Under the pieces are notes generated by a model, which searched no databases, had not been told where the DNA came from, and saw only the letters and a program-made list of their open reading frames with translations. From positions 1-32,313 of the forward strand of contig DVMK01000218.1 in NCBI GenBank assembly GCA_018715025.1: a stretch of 32,313 nucleotides of DNA. Direction: 5' to 3'. A program made the position numbers and the translations under genes. Source of the DNA: Candidatus Caccousia avistercoris. GTDB taxonomy: Bacteria > Bacillota > Clostridia > Oscillospirales > Acutalibacteraceae. This document shows positions 22,541 to 31,793 of the stretch, piece by piece (positions within the stretch are counted from its first letter, which is position 1; every line of letters begins with the position of its first letter).

Positions 22541-25093
22541 TTATTCCGCCGGTTTGGACTTGGCGGAGGCCTCGGCCTCGTCTGCCTTGCGCATGTTCAT
22601 TTCCAGCCACTGCTGGTAGGTGATGAGCACCTGCCGCGGCTTGCTGCCCTCGTGGGGGCCTACCACGCCCATCTGCTCCATCTCGTCAATCAGGCGGCCG
22701 GCCCTGGCGTACCCCAGCCGCAGCCTGCGCTGCAGCAGCGAGGTGGAGGCCTGCCCCGCTTCCACCACGCACTGGATCGCCTCGGCCATCATGGGATCGG
22801 CGTCGCCGTTTTCATCCCTGCCGCCGTCCTGTTCCTTCTCCGCCACGGCGTTTTTCTCAATCTCGTCAATAATCGCCTCATCGTACTCCTGCTGGGAGGC
22901 GGATTTCAGGAAATTGGCAATGCTCTCGATCTCCCCGTCGCTCACAAAGCAGCCCTGCACCCGAATGGGCTTCTGGCTGCCGATGGGGGCGAACAGCATA
23001 TCGCCCCGGCCCAGCAGCTTTTCTGCGCCGCCGGTGTCCAGAATGGTGCGGGAATCCACCTGGGAGGACACGGTGAGGGCAATACGGCTGGGGATGTTGG
23101 CCTTGATGAGGCCGGTGATTACGTCCACCGAGGGGCGCTGGGTGGCGATGACCAGGTGCATCCCGGCCGCGCGGGCCATCTGGGCCAGGCGGCAGATGGA
23201 GTCCTCCACCTCGTTGGGGGCGGCCATCATCAGGTCGGCCAGCTCGTCCACAATAATCACAATCTGCGGCATGTGAAGCATGGGCTGGCCCTGGGCGTCC
23301 ACATAATTGCTGGATTCCGCCAGCGCGTTGTACCCCTGCAGGTCGCGCACGTTGTTTTCTGCAAACAGCTTGTAACGCTTGAGCATTTCGGTGACGGCCC
23401 AGCTCAGGGCCCCGGCCGCCTTGCGGGGGTCGGTCACCACAGGCACCAGAAGGTGGGGAATGCCGTTATACACCCCCAGCTCCACCACCTTGGGGTCAAT
23501 CATCAGGAAGCGAACCTCCTCCGGGGTGCTCTTGTACACCATGCTGATGATCATGGAATTGATGCACACCGATTTGCCGGAGCCGGTGGTACCGGCGATG
23601 AGCAGGTGGGGCATCTTGGCCAGGTCTGCCACCGTCACCTCGCCGGCAATATCCCGGCCCAGGGCCACCGTCAGCCTGCTTTTTGAGGTTTGGAAAGAGC
23701 TGCTCTCAATCAGCTCGCGCATGCGCACGGTGGAGGATCGCTTGTTGGGCACCTCCACCCCCACCGCCGCCTTGCCGGGAATGGGCGCTTCGATGCGCAC
23801 CCCGGTGGCCGCCAGGTTCATGGCCAGATCGTCGGAAAGGTTTGTAATTTTGCTGATTTTCACCCCCGGCGCGGGCTGCAGCTCATACCGCGTCACCGTG
23901 GGCCCCCGGCAGATGTCTACGATTTTCGTCTGCACCCCGAAGCTTTTCAGCGTCTCTACCAGAAGGCGGCCGTTCGTCTGAAGCTCTTCCGTCACATCGG
24001 CCTCATTGGGCATTTTCGACGCTTCCAGCATGGAAACGGGAGGGAAATGGTAGCTGCCGTCTCTGGGGGGATCCTCCGGCAGAAGGGTCATCTGCACCGG
24101 AGTGCCGATGGAAGCCCCGCGCCCAGGGGCCGCTTCCTCCTGCCGGGCGGCGGGAATTTGCTGGGCGGCCGCCACAGCGGCCACCGGATCCGGCAGATTC
24201 CCTGGGGCCGGTTCCTCCTTCTCCGCCTTTTTCTTCTTCTCGCTCGGCTGAATGGCGAACACCTTTTCCAGTTCCTCCAGCTTTTCGTTCCGCTGCCGGG
24301 GGCGGCCGGGGGACTGTACCGGGTGCTGGGGAAGCTCCTCTTTGTCTAAAGAGATGTCAATGTCCTCCATGGCGCGGTTCCGCTCCTCCCGGCGGCGGTC
24401 CCTGGCGCTGCCTACCGCCGCCGTGACGGCCCCCGCAGGCTTGGCCACCACCCGGAACAGCTTGATAAGGCTGGTGCCTGTCAGCACCATGACCGCCACG
24501 AACAGCAGAAGCATCACCACAATTTTTGCCCCTATGGAGCCAAGCCCGGCCACCAGGGGGATGCCCAGCAGGCCGCTGAAGAACCCGGCGCCCCGGCGCT
24601 GCATGCCGTCGCTGTACAGGGCTGTCAGCTCCTCCCAGAAGGGCACCTGCCGGTACTCGTTGCTGAACACATAAACGGCGGCGCTCACCAGAATGATGAT
24701 GATCACCATCAATATGATTTTCATGCCCATTTTATTGTCGTGCCGGTCAAGGGCTGTGACAATGGCTATGTAGAGCAGAAGGATGGGCCACAGGATGGCG
24801 CACACGCCGAACAGGCCCATCAGCTGGCTGTGCAGCCAAAGCCAGATGGCTTCGCCGGGGATGAGCACCAGACAGCCCATGAGAATGGCCAGGGCAAACA
24901 GCACCACCGCCATCATCTGGTTCCTCTGCTTGATAAGCTCCAGCTCCCGCAGGCGCTGCTGCTCCCGTTCCGCCTTCGTCATAGGCTTCTTCCGCGCCTC
25001 CCGCCTGGGGGCAGCTTTCCGCTCCCCTGTTCTCCGGCTGCCGGAGGGGGCGCTGTGCCGCGCCGCGCTCTTCCCTTTTTTTCGTTCCGCCAT
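22541..25093 (-). CDS. ftsK: FtsK/SpoIIIE DNA translocase
   Basis: An 850-residue membrane-anchored DNA pump that moves chromosomes through closing septa; in spore formers SpoIIIE loads the forespore. A basic N-terminus precedes about four membrane helices (residues 45-200, for example [20 protein letters not shown]), then an acidic/Pro-rich linker. The motor has [18 protein letters not shown] (Walker A) and [13 protein letters not shown] (Walker B), plus [17 protein letters not shown] and [12 protein letters not shown]; a winged-helix gamma domain that reads oriented KOPS/SRS sites ends the protein ([21 protein letters not shown]). It follows uppP and tepA on the same strand; tepA next to spoIIIE is also seen in B. 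subtilis. Confidence 0.93.
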   Translation of the reverse strand: MAERKKGKSAARHSAPSGSRRTGERKAAPRREARKKPMTKAEREQQRLRELELIKQRNQMMAVVLFALAILMGCLVLIPGEAIWLWLHSQLMGLFGVCAILWPILLLYIAIVTALDRHDNKMGMKIILMVIIIILVSAAVYVFSNEYRQVPFWEELTALYSDGMQRRGAGFFSGLLGIPLVAGLGSIGAKIVVMLLLFVAVMVLTGTSLIKLFRVVAKPAGAVTAAVGSARDRRREERNRAMEDIDISLDKEELPQHPVQSPGRPRQRNEKLEELEKVFAIQPSEKKKKAEKEEPAPGNLPDPVAAVAAAQQIPAARQEEAAPGRGASIGTPVQMTLLPEDPPRDGSYHFPPVSMLEASKMPNEADVTEELQTNGRLLVETLKSFGVQTKIVDICRGPTVTRYELQPAPGVKISKITNLSDDLAMNLAATGVRIEAPIPGKAAVGVEVPNKRSSTVRMRELIESSSFQTSKSRLTVALGRDIAGEVTVADLAKMPHLLIAGTTGSGKSVCINSMIISMVYKSTPEEVRFLMIDPKVVELGVYNGIPHLLVPVVTDPRKAAGALSWAVTEMLKRYKLFAENNVRDLQGYNALAESSNYVDAQGQPMLHMPQIVIIVDELADLMMAAPNEVEDSICRLAQMARAAGMHLVIATQRPSVDVITGLIKANIPSRIALTVSSQVDSRTILDTGGAEKLLGRGDMLFAPIGSQKPIRVQGCFVSDGEIESIANFLKSASQQEYDEAIIDEIEKNAVAEKEQDGGRDENGDADPMMAEAIQCVVEAGQASTSLLQRRLRLGYARAGRLIDEMEQMGVVGPHEGSKPRQVLITYQQWLEMNMRKADEAEASAKSKPAE

Positions 25094-25124
25094 GGCAAAT
25101 CTCTTCCTCCCTCTATGGCGATTT

Positions 25125-25295
25125 CATCCGCAAAGCAGCGCCTGTATCCATATCAAAAGACAGGCGCAGGCACGTTCAGCCCTGGGGGGCCAGGGCGCTG
25201 TGGGCCTCATACCCTTAGTGGACAAGCCGCTCTCTCCCTGGGGAGAGCGGCAAAGCATCCCCCGCCCCTGGCGGGCAAAGGGAGAAGCGCTTCTC
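25125..25295 (-). repeat. Chain of four hairpins between uppP and ftsK
   Basis: In 170 bases the minus strand can form: a perfect palindrome GAGAAGCGCTTCTC just after the uppP stop; CCCGCC/GGCGGG; GCCGCTCTCCCC/GGGAGAGAGCGGC; AGCGCCCTGG/CCAGGGCT; and GCGCCTGT/ACAGGCGC. The GCTCTCCC-type stem resembles dispersed intergenic repeats that I know from gut Oscillospiraceae, but copies cannot be checked here. No coding frame is supported. It may terminate or attenuate readthrough into ftsK. Confidence 0.5.
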
Positions 25296-26244
25296 ACCAC
25301 AGGGGCGCGCCGGTGAACAGGTTCACCCCGGTGTTCTGTTCCACCAGGCTTATCACCACAGCCGCCGCGCCGATCACCGCGGTGTAGGCCACAAAGGGAA
25401 TAAGCCTGTTGCTGGAAACCATCCACCGCAGCAGCTTGATGCAGAAAAAGCCCACCACCGCGGCGGTAATCATCCCCACGAGAATGGGGGCAAGCTGAAT
25501 GGCCTCGTGCGCTTCCACCGCGTCCTTCAGTTCCAGGGCGGCGGCAGCCACAATGGCGGGGATTCCCAGCACAAAGGAATAATCCAGGGCAGCCTGGCGG
25601 TTAATGCCCCGCAGCAGGCCCGCAGAAAGGGTGGAGCCGGAGCGGGAAAGGCCGGGGAACACTGCGGCCACGCACTGCACCAGCCCAACCGTCAGCGCGT
25701 CCCCCGCATGGAAGCGGCGGCGGCCCGCCGTCACCTTCTGCCCGCCTGCGCCGGCCTTTTTGCGGGCGGCATCCAGAAGCTGCCCGCTCTTCCGGTTGGC
25801 CAGAAAGAGCAGTACGCTGGTGGCCAGCAGGGCGACGCCCTCTATCAAAATGGAGGAATCCGTCCCCCAAAGGTCGGCAAAATCTTTCACATTTCTGCCC
25901 GTTCCCGGCACCGGGACGAACAGCAGGAACAGGGGAAGAAGGCCGAGAATGAGCATCATCACCAGGTTCCGGTCCGGATCCATCGCGCTCCATTTGAATT
26001 TTCCGGTAAAAATGTCCCGCAGCATGAGGAAAAACGCCTTGATGAGCCGCCACAGCAGCTTGTGGTACACCAAAACCACCGCCGCCAGGGTGCCCAGGTG
26101 AAGCATCACGTTGAACAGAAGGCTGGTCTGCTGCGCCCCCATGAGATGCTGCACCAGGGAAAGGTGCCCGCTGCTGGAAACCGGCAGGAACTCGGTGGCC
26201 CCCTGGACAATCCCCTGCACAATCGCTTCTATAATCTCCTGCAT
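25294..26244 (-). CDS. uppP: Undecaprenyl-diphosphatase UppP (BacA)
   Basis: A 316-residue polytopic membrane enzyme that removes a phosphate from undecaprenyl diphosphate, recycling the lipid carrier for peptidoglycan and other surface polymers; its overproduction gives bacitracin resistance. Both family boxes are present: QGATEFLPVSSSGHL near the N-terminus (about residues 14-28) and PGLSRSGST in the centre, supplying catalytic Glu, Ser and Arg. Eight or so hydrophobic helices are visible. The ATG at 26244 is 9 bases after GGAGGT; the ATG at 26253 touches it and is unlikely. It starts 46 bases after tepA with a GGCGCGG/CCGCGCC hairpin between. Confidence 0.92.
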   Translation of the reverse strand: MQEIIEAIVQGIVQGATEFLPVSSSGHLSLVQHLMGAQQTSLLFNVMLHLGTLAAVVLVYHKLLWRLIKAFFLMLRDIFTGKFKWSAMDPDRNLVMMLILGLLPLFLLFVPVPGTGRNVKDFADLWGTDSSILIEGVALLATSVLLFLANRKSGQLLDAARKKAGAGGQKVTAGRRRFHAGDALTVGLVQCVAAVFPGLSRSGSTLSAGLLRGINRQAALDYSFVLGIPAIVAAAALELKDAVEAHEAIQLAPILVGMITAAVVGFFCIKLLRWMVSSNRLIPFVAYTAVIGAAAVVISLVEQNTGVNLFTGAPLW

Positions 26245-26290
26245 CTTCTCCATACCTCCAATTATGTATGGGCGCGGTGACCCGCGCCGG

Positions 26291-27022
26291 TCAGGAGGCG
26301 GCTTTCCCGCCGCCCCGCTTCTTTTTCTCTTTTTTCTTTTCCCCGTCTATCATGCGGTACAGGCACGACAGCGCATCGGAAAGGCTGCCGAGGGAATCGA
26401 TGAGCCCCTCCTCCACTGCGTCGGCCCCGTCCAGCACGGTGCCCACGTCCATCACCAGCTCCTGGGTATTCATGGCAAGCTCGTAAAACCGCTGGGAGGA
26501 GATGTGGGAGTTGGACGTGACAAAACGGGTGATCCGCTCCTGCATGCGCTGGAAATAGTCCATGGTCTGCGGAACGCCCAGCATGAGGCCGCTCATGCGC
26601 ACCGGGTGAATGGTCATGGTGGCGCTGGGGGCAATGAAGCTGTGCTTTGCCGCCACCGCCAGGGGAACGCCGATGGAATGCCCGCCCCCCAGCACCAGGC
26701 TGACGGTGGGCTTTTTCATGCCCGCCACCAGCTCTGCCAAAGCGAGGCCGGCCTCCACATCGCCGCCCACTGTGTTCAGAATCATCAGCAGGCCGTCGAT
26801 CTTCGGTTCCTCCTCAATGGCTACCAGCTGGGGAATGACGTGCTCGTACTTGGTGGTCTTGTTCTGGGAGGGAAGCACGTTATGCCCTTCGATTTGCCCA
26901 ATGATGGTGAGGCAGTGGATGGTACGCCCGCTGCCGGTAATGATGGAACCGGCGTCCACAATCTGCCGGTACTGCTCTTCGTCCTTTTCTTCCAGGTTTT
27001 CTTCCTTGACTTCGTTCTTCAA
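26291..27022 (-). CDS. tepA: ClpP-like protease TepA (translocation-enhancing protein)
   Basis: A 243-residue ClpP-fold serine protease. [20 protein letters not shown] is the substrate-strand region; [20 protein letters not shown] holds the nucleophile Ser in [16 protein letters not shown] supplies the His. B. subtilis TepA was linked to pre-protein secretion and lies beside spoIIIE, as here. The N-terminus is highly charged ([16 protein letters not shown]) and the C-terminus is a Lys-rich tail ([12 protein letters not shown]). The TTG at 27022 is 9 bases after AGGAGG, while in-frame ATGs near 27088 have no ribosome site. Its ribosome site is part of a hairpin. Confidence 0.88.
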   Translation of the reverse strand: MKNEVKEENLEEKDEEQYRQIVDAGSIITGSGRTIHCLTIIGQIEGHNVLPSQNKTTKYEHVIPQLVAIEEEPKIDGLLMILNTVGGDVEAGLALAELVAGMKKPTVSLVLGGGHSIGVPLAVAAKHSFIAPSATMTIHPVRMSGLMLGVPQTMDYFQRMQERITRFVTSNSHISSQRFYELAMNTQELVMDVGTVLDGADAVEEGLIDSLGSLSDALSCLYRMIDGEKKKEKKKRGGGKAAS

Positions 27023-27034
27023 TCTGCTGCACCT

Positions 27035-27074
27035 CCTGCATATATTCGGGAACACACTCCCTAGTCTATGCAGG
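27035..27074 (-). promoter_or_regulatory. Hairpin covering the tepA ribosome-binding site
   Basis: Minus-strand CCTGCATA (27067-27074) pairs with TATGCAGG (27035-27042), with an inner GGGA/TCCC, and the last AGG of the 3' arm is the first half of the tepA AGGAGG. Folding would limit ribosome access. Upstream, the leader (27075-27194) has ATGCCCC/GGGGCAT and other GC-rich stems but no gene. Confidence 0.45.
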
Positions 27075-27199
27075 AACCCGCCCATCATACGCCCCGGGCG
27101 GGCGGCGCCTGCCGCCGGGCCTTTCCGGAGGAAGCGGAACCGCACATGCCCCGGCCAGCGCCTGGGGCATTTTCCCCGCACTCCGCTGATCCAAATGTT

Positions 27200-27228
27200 A
27201 TTATACCATCGCTCCGTTTATTCATCAA
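27200..27228 (-). promoter_or_regulatory. Promoter of the tepA-uppP-ftsK group
   Basis: Minus-strand TTGATG (27223-27228), 17-base spacer, perfect TATAAT (27200-27205). Leader of about 170 bases before tepA. Confidence 0.75.
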
Positions 27229-27302
27229 GGGCTTTTGGCAGGGGGAAAATCTGAATGAATTGTGAATTTAACCTTGTAAAGCGAGAAAACATCGTGAAAC
27301 GA

Positions 27303-27331
27303 TTGACAATCCACCTATTTTAGAAGATAAT
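27303..27331 (+). promoter_or_regulatory. Promoter of the aconitase-icd-rex group
   Basis: TTGACA (27303-27308), 17-base spacer, GATAAT (27326-27331). The leader 27332-27451 is GC-rich with stem-forming stretches. No convincing Rex operator is visible near it. The plus-strand gap 27229-27302 holds AT-rich sequence without a recognised site. Confidence 0.7.
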
Positions 27332-27451
27332 AAGGAAGGAATACCTGAAGAGAACGCAGCCTGGGCGCGCCCGGAACGAAGAAACGCCGGGACGGCGGGC
27401 CCTGCGGGGCCTTTGGCGCGGCCAGAGAAAGGAACAGGAGGAAATAACCCT

Positions 27452-29392
27452 ATGGGACTTACCCTTGCACAGAAAATCATCAAGAGCCATATTGTAAGCG
27501 GAACCATGGAGGCCGGCGCCGACATTGGTTTGAAAATTGACCAGACGCTCACCCAGGACGCTACCGGCACCATGGCGTACCTGGAGTTCGAGGCCATGGG
27601 CGTGCCCCGGGTAAAAACGGAAAAAAGCGTGGCTTACATTGACCACAACACCCTGCAGACCGGCTTTGAAAATGCGGACGACCACCGGTACATTCAAAGC
27701 GTGGCGAAAAAGCACGGCATCTGGTTCTCCCGCCCGGGCAACGGCATTTGCCACCAGGTGCATCTGGAGCGGTTCGGCGTGCCCGGCAAGACCCTCATCG
27801 GTTCCGACAGCCACACCCCCACCGGCGGCGGCATCGGCATGCTGGCCATGGGCGCAGGCGGGCTGGACGTGGCGGTGGCCATGGGCGGCGGGGCGTACCA
27901 CATTTCCATGCCGAAAATGCTGCGGGTCAACCTGACCGGCCGCCTTTCCCCCTGGGTTTCCGCCAAGGACGTGATCCTGAAGGTGCTGGAGCTTCTCTCT
28001 GTAAAGGGCGGCGTAGGGAAAATTGTGGAATACGCGGGCGAGGGCGTAAAGACCCTCACGGTGCCGGAGCGCGCCACCATTACCAACATGGGGGCCGAGC
28101 TGGGGGCCACCACCTCCATTTTCCCCTCCGACGAGGTAACCCGTTCCTTCCTGAAGGCCCAGGGCCGGGAGCAGGACTGGATTCCCCTTTCCTCTGACCC
28201 GGACGCAGTGTACGACGAGGAGATCACGGTGGATCTCTCCTCCCTCGCTCCGCTGGCGGCCTGCCCCCACAGCCCTGACAACGTGAAATCCCTGGCGGAC
28301 ATCGGCCCCATCAAGGTGGATCAGGTGTGCATCGGCTCCTGCACCAACTCCTCTTACCTGGATTTGATGCGGGTGGCCTCCATTCTGAAGGGCAAAACGG
28401 TTCACCCGGACGTGAGCCTTTCCATCGCTCCCGGCAGCAAGCAGGTGTACAATATGCTGGCGAAGAACGGGGCCCTGGCCGACATCATCGCGGCGGGCGC
28501 CCGGGTGCTGGAATGCGCCTGCGGCCCCTGCATCGGCATGGGGCAGTCCCCCAACTCCCACGGCGTTTCCCTGCGCACCTTCAACCGGAACTTTGAGGGC
28601 CGTTCCGGCACGGCGGACGGCCAGGTGTACCTGGTAAGCCCGGAAACCGCCGCGGCCTCCGCCCTGGCGGGCGTGCTCACCGACCCCCGCACCCTGGGGG
28701 AGGAAACGGCCATTCCCATGCCGGAAACCTTCCTCATCAACGACAACATGGTGCTGGCCCCCGCGCCGGAAAGCGAGATGGACTCGGTGGAGATCCTTCG
28801 CGGGCCCAACATCAAGGAATTCCCCGTCACCGGCCCTCTGGAGGAAACCGTAACCGCCAAGGCGCTGCTGAAGGTGGGCGACAACATCACCACCGACCAT
28901 ATTATGCCCGCAGGCGCCAAGATCCTCCCCTACCGTTCCAACATTCCCTACCTTTCCAACTTCTGCTTTGGGGTGTGCGACAAGGAATTCCCCGAGCGGT
29001 GCCGCCAGTACGGCCCCAGCATTGTGGTGGGCGGCCAGAACTACGGCCAGGGCTCTTCCCGCGAGCACGCGGCCCTGGTTCCCCTGTACCTGGGGGTGAA
29101 GGCGGTGCTGGTGAAAAGCTTTGCCCGCATCCACTGCGCCAACCTGGCCAACGCCGGCATTCTGCCGCTGGTGTTCCAGAACGAAGCGGATTACGACAGG
29201 ATTGACCAGATGGACGACCTGGAGCTGCCCGGCGTGCGGGAAGCGCTGGAGAAGGGCGGCCCTGTCACCGTGGTGAACAAGACGAAGGGAATCTCTATTC
29301 CTGCCGAGGCGGTTCTTTCCGAGCGGCAGCGGAAAATGGTGCTGGCCGGCGGGCTGCTGAACTACACCCGCGAAAACGGGCAGGACGCCTGA
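27452..29392 (+). CDS. Aconitate hydratase (short, Aquifex/Clostridia type)
   Basis: A 646-residue aconitase that isomerises citrate to isocitrate through a 4Fe-4S cluster. The three cluster Cys are seen in IGSCTNSSYLDL (about residue 295) and CACGPCIGMGQ (about 355-360). GSDSHTPTGGGIGMLAMGAG is the conserved substrate region and NYGQGSSREHAAL the swivel-domain active-site loop. At about 640 residues it is shorter than AcnA or AcnB and matches the compact group also seen in other anaerobes. ATG at 27452 follows AGGAGG by 10 bases; the frame open before it is not used. icd follows 36 bases later. Confidence 0.92.
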   Translation: MGLTLAQKIIKSHIVSGTMEAGADIGLKIDQTLTQDATGTMAYLEFEAMGVPRVKTEKSVAYIDHNTLQTGFENADDHRYIQSVAKKHGIWFSRPGNGICHQVHLERFGVPGKTLIGSDSHTPTGGGIGMLAMGAGGLDVAVAMGGGAYHISMPKMLRVNLTGRLSPWVSAKDVILKVLELLSVKGGVGKIVEYAGEGVKTLTVPERATITNMGAELGATTSIFPSDEVTRSFLKAQGREQDWIPLSSDPDAVYDEEITVDLSSLAPLAACPHSPDNVKSLADIGPIKVDQVCIGSCTNSSYLDLMRVASILKGKTVHPDVSLSIAPGSKQVYNMLAKNGALADIIAAGARVLECACGPCIGMGQSPNSHGVSLRTFNRNFEGRSGTADGQVYLVSPETAAASALAGVLTDPRTLGEETAIPMPETFLINDNMVLAPAPESEMDSVEILRGPNIKEFPVTGPLEETVTAKALLKVGDNITTDHIMPAGAKILPYRSNIPYLSNFCFGVCDKEFPERCRQYGPSIVVGGQNYGQGSSREHAALVPLYLGVKAVLVKSFARIHCANLANAGILPLVFQNEADYDRIDQMDDLELPGVREALEKGGPVTVVNKTKGISIPAEAVLSERQRKMVLAGGLLNYTRENGQDA

Positions 29393-29428
29393 GGCTCAGG
29401 CAAAAAACGGTACAGGAGGCGAAAGGCC

Positions 29429-30637
29429 ATGGATAAAATTCAAATGAAAACCCCCTTAGTGGAGATGGACGGGGACGAGATGACCCGGGTGATTTGGAAA
29501 ATGATCAAAGACACCCTGCTCACCCCTTACATCGACTTGAAAACAGAATATTACGACCTGGGCCTGGAAAACCGGGACGCTACCCGCGACCAGGTGACGG
29601 TGGACAGCGCCGAGGCCACCAAGAAATACGGCGTGGCCGTAAAATGCGCCACCATTACCCCCAACGCAGCCCGGGTGAAGGAATACAACCTGCATGAAAT
29701 GTGGAAATCTCCCAACGGCACCATCCGCGCCATTCTGGACGGCACGGTGTTCCGGGCGCCCATTCTGGTGAAGGGGATCGTGCCCTTCCTGCCCGCATGG
29801 AAAAAGCCCATCACCATCGCCCGTCACGCCTACGGGGACGTGTACAAGAACACGGAATGCACGGTGCCTGCCGGTTCCAGGGCAGAGCTGGTGATTACCG
29901 CCCCGGACGGCACCGAAACACGGGAGCTCATCCACCAGTTCCAGGGCCCCGGCGTGGTGCAGGGCCAGCATAATCTGGACGGCAGCATCGCCAGCTTCGC
30001 CAGAACCTGCTTCCGCTATGCGCTGGACACCCGGCAGGATTTGTGGTTTGCCACCAAGGACACCATTTCCAAAAAGTATGATCACCGGTTCAAGGATATT
30101 TTCCAGGAGATTTTCGACCAGGACTACAAGGATAAATTCCAGGAGGCCGGAATAGAATATTTCTACACCCTCATCGACGACGCGGTGGCCCGCGTGGTCC
30201 GCTCGGAGGGGGGATTTATCTGGGCCTGCAAGAATTACGACGGCGACGTAATGAGCGACATGGTAGCCACCGCCTTCGGCAGCCTGGGCCTTATGACAAG
30301 CGTTCTTGTTTCCCCCGACGGGGTGTACGAGTACGAGGCGGCCCACGGCACCGTGACCCGCCACTACTACAAATGGCGGAACGGGGAAACCACCTCTACC
30401 AACTCCATGGCCACCCTGTTTGCCTGGACAGGCGCGCTGCGCAAGCGCGGCGAGCTGGACCAGCTGCCCGACCTGTGCCGGTTTGCCGGCAAGCTGGAGC
30501 AGGCCGCCGTGCAGACCATTGAAGAGGGCGTTATGACCGGCGACCTTATCCCCCTCTCTTCCCTGGAAAACAAGCGCAAGGTGGACACGGAAGCCTTCCT
30601 CACCGAGGTGGCCAAGCGGCTGGAAGCCCTGCTGTAA
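29429..30637 (+). CDS. icd: NADP-dependent isocitrate dehydrogenase (eukaryotic-type)
   Basis: A 402-residue isocitrate dehydrogenase of the eukaryotic-like homodimeric group: [18 protein letters not shown] at the start, the phosphate-binding [24 protein letters not shown]-equivalent region near [11 protein letters not shown], the metal-binding Asp in [19 protein letters not shown], and coenzyme loop [12 protein letters not shown]. It makes 2-oxoglutarate and NADPH, feeding glutamate synthesis in organisms with an incomplete TCA cycle. CAGGAGG lies 10 bases before the ATG. It sits between aconitase and rex, so one transcript probably covers all three. Confidence 0.92.
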   Translation: MDKIQMKTPLVEMDGDEMTRVIWKMIKDTLLTPYIDLKTEYYDLGLENRDATRDQVTVDSAEATKKYGVAVKCATITPNAARVKEYNLHEMWKSPNGTIRAILDGTVFRAPILVKGIVPFLPAWKKPITIARHAYGDVYKNTECTVPAGSRAELVITAPDGTETRELIHQFQGPGVVQGQHNLDGSIASFARTCFRYALDTRQDLWFATKDTISKKYDHRFKDIFQEIFDQDYKDKFQEAGIEYFYTLIDDAVARVVRSEGGFIWACKNYDGDVMSDMVATAFGSLGLMTSVLVSPDGVYEYEAAHGTVTRHYYKWRNGETTSTNSMATLFAWTGALRKRGELDQLPDLCRFAGKLEQAAVQTIEEGVMTGDLIPLSSLENKRKVDTEAFLTEVAKRLEALL

Positions 30638-30679
30638 AGCCTTGGCGGACTCAGTTTATCGTGAAAGGAGGTTATTACC

Positions 30680-31324
30680 ATGCCAAAACGCGAAAACATA
30701 TCCATGTCGGTAATACGCCGCCTGCCGCGGTACTATCGCTTCCTGACCCAGCTGAGGGAAAAGGGGATTACCCGCATTTCTTCCACGGAGCTTTCCGCCA
30801 AGCTGGGGCTCACCGCCTCTCAAATCCGGCAGGATTTGAACTGCTTCGGCGGTTTCGGCCAACAGGGCTACGGTTATATTGTGGAGCAGCTGTGCAAGGA
30901 GATCGGGAACATTCTGGGCCTGCAGAACGGGTACAAGGCGATTCTCATCGGCGCGGGAAACCTGGGCCAGGCCATTGCTTCCCACATGAGCTTTGACGCC
31001 GACGGTTTTCTCCTCACCGGAATTTTCGACAGCTCTCCCTTCAAGATCGGCAACAAGATCAACGGGATTGAGGTTTCTGACATGAGCACCCTGGAGGCGT
31101 TCTGCGCCCGGGTAAAGCCGGTGATGGCGATTCTCTGCGTTCCCCGGGAGGCGGTGGACGCCCTCAGCGACCGGCTCTACGCCATTGGGATCCGCTGCTT
31201 CTGGAATTTCAGCCACTATGACATTGCGGTGAAGTACCCAGACGCCATTGTGGAAAACGTCCACTTGAACGACAGCCTGATGACGCTTTGCTACCAGATT
31301 AAAAGCGCTTCCCCGCAGGCATAA
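30680..31324 (+). CDS. rex: Redox-sensing transcriptional repressor Rex
   Basis: A 214-residue Rex. The N-terminal winged helix reads SVIRRLPRYYRFLTQL and STELSAKLGLTASQIRQDL, contacting DNA; the C-terminal Rossmann domain has LIGAGNLGQAIASH (about residues 92-105), binding NADH or NAD+, and the domain-swapped tail ending NDSLMTLCYQI. NADH releases Rex from promoters of fermentation and energy genes. ATG with AAAGGAGG 9 bases upstream, 42 bases after icd. Placement after aconitase and icd suggests link to NADH status, but no Rex site was found in the operon promoter. Confidence 0.92.
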   Translation: MPKRENISMSVIRRLPRYYRFLTQLREKGITRISSTELSAKLGLTASQIRQDLNCFGGFGQQGYGYIVEQLCKEIGNILGLQNGYKAILIGAGNLGQAIASHMSFDADGFLLTGIFDSSPFKIGNKINGIEVSDMSTLEAFCARVKPVMAILCVPREAVDALSDRLYAIGIRCFWNFSHYDIAVKYPDAIVENVHLNDSLMTLCYQIKSASPQA

Positions 31325-31340
31325 CGGAAACCGTCTCTGG

Positions 31341-31371
31341 CCGTCCGCCTTCCCCGGCGGGCGGCTTTTTT
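31341..31371 (+). terminator. Terminator after rex
   Basis: A 9-bp stem CCGTCCGCC with GGCGGGCGG (one G-U pair), TTCCCC-type loop, then CTTTTTT. Confidence 0.85.
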
Positions 31372-31373
31372 CA

Positions 31374-31427
31374 GCCCGCCGTGAAGCCGCGGGCGCGGGC
31401 GCGCCCGTTCTCGGCCCGCCGTGAAGC
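31374..31427 (+). repeat. Direct repeat of 14 bases downstream of rex
   Basis: GCCCGCCGTGAAGC occurs at 31374-31387 and again at 31414-31427, separated by a GC-only stretch. A related CCCGCCGCAGGCGTGAAG occurs at 31761-31778. Nothing coding is supported here. Confidence 0.6.
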
Positions 31428-31465
31428 TGGGCGATAATTTTTGATCCCGGCAAGGCGGGGCAGTA

Positions 31466-31494
31466 ATGACAGGCTCCCGAAGGTGTGGTATAAT
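31466..31494 (+). promoter_or_regulatory. Promoter of lemA
   Basis: ATGACA (31466-31471), 17-base spacer, perfect TATAAT (31489-31494). The expected RNA start lies about 290 bases before the lemA ATG cluster. Confidence 0.7.
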
Positions 31495-31787
31495 AGCCAA
31501 AGAAAGGCTGCAGTGTGGCGCGGCTTTGCCGCGCCACGCGTCGAAGCACTGCTTTTCTCAGGGTGAAACATACAGCGCGCGGCCAGTGCGCGGCTTCCTC
31601 GCTGGAGGCGCGCGGAGCAGCTGAGAAACCGTGCAGAACCGTGATAAAACCGCGGGCGGCGCGCCGGTGTGCCGCACCACGCCCAAGGCCGCGGGACGCG
31701 GCCGGTGCGCGAAGTCCCCGCCGGAGGCGCGCGAAGTCCCCACCGGAGGTGCGCGACTTGCCCGCCGCAGGCGTGAAGAAGGAGGAA
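31495..31787 (+). other. Long structured GC-rich leader of lemA with 22-base tandem repeats
   Basis: The leader opens with a perfect 10-bp hairpin (GTGGCGCGGC with GCCGCGCCAC, 31515-31524 and 31528-31537). TTTCTCAG near 31555 can pair with CTGAGAAA near 31620, enclosing GCGCGCGG-rich stems. Three head-to-tail 22-base units follow at 31704-31725, 31726-31747 and 31748-31769; units 1 and 2 differ at 2 positions and unit 3 is more diverged. Each unit carries GCGCGA and CCGCCG/CCACCG blocks. No open frame with a ribosome site is supported. Function unknown; a cis-regulatory RNA, an independent ncRNA or a dispersed intergenic repeat are all possible. Confidence 0.55.
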
Positions 31788-31793
31788 ATGATG

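Noticed and set aside
27240-27302. TTGTGAATTTAACC near the aconitase promoter as a Rex operator
   Set aside because: Only the left half resembles TTGTTAA; the right half is not the needed TTAACAA at the correct distance.
31704-31769. CRISPR array
   Set aside because: The 22-base units are directly adjacent without spacers and no cas gene is present.
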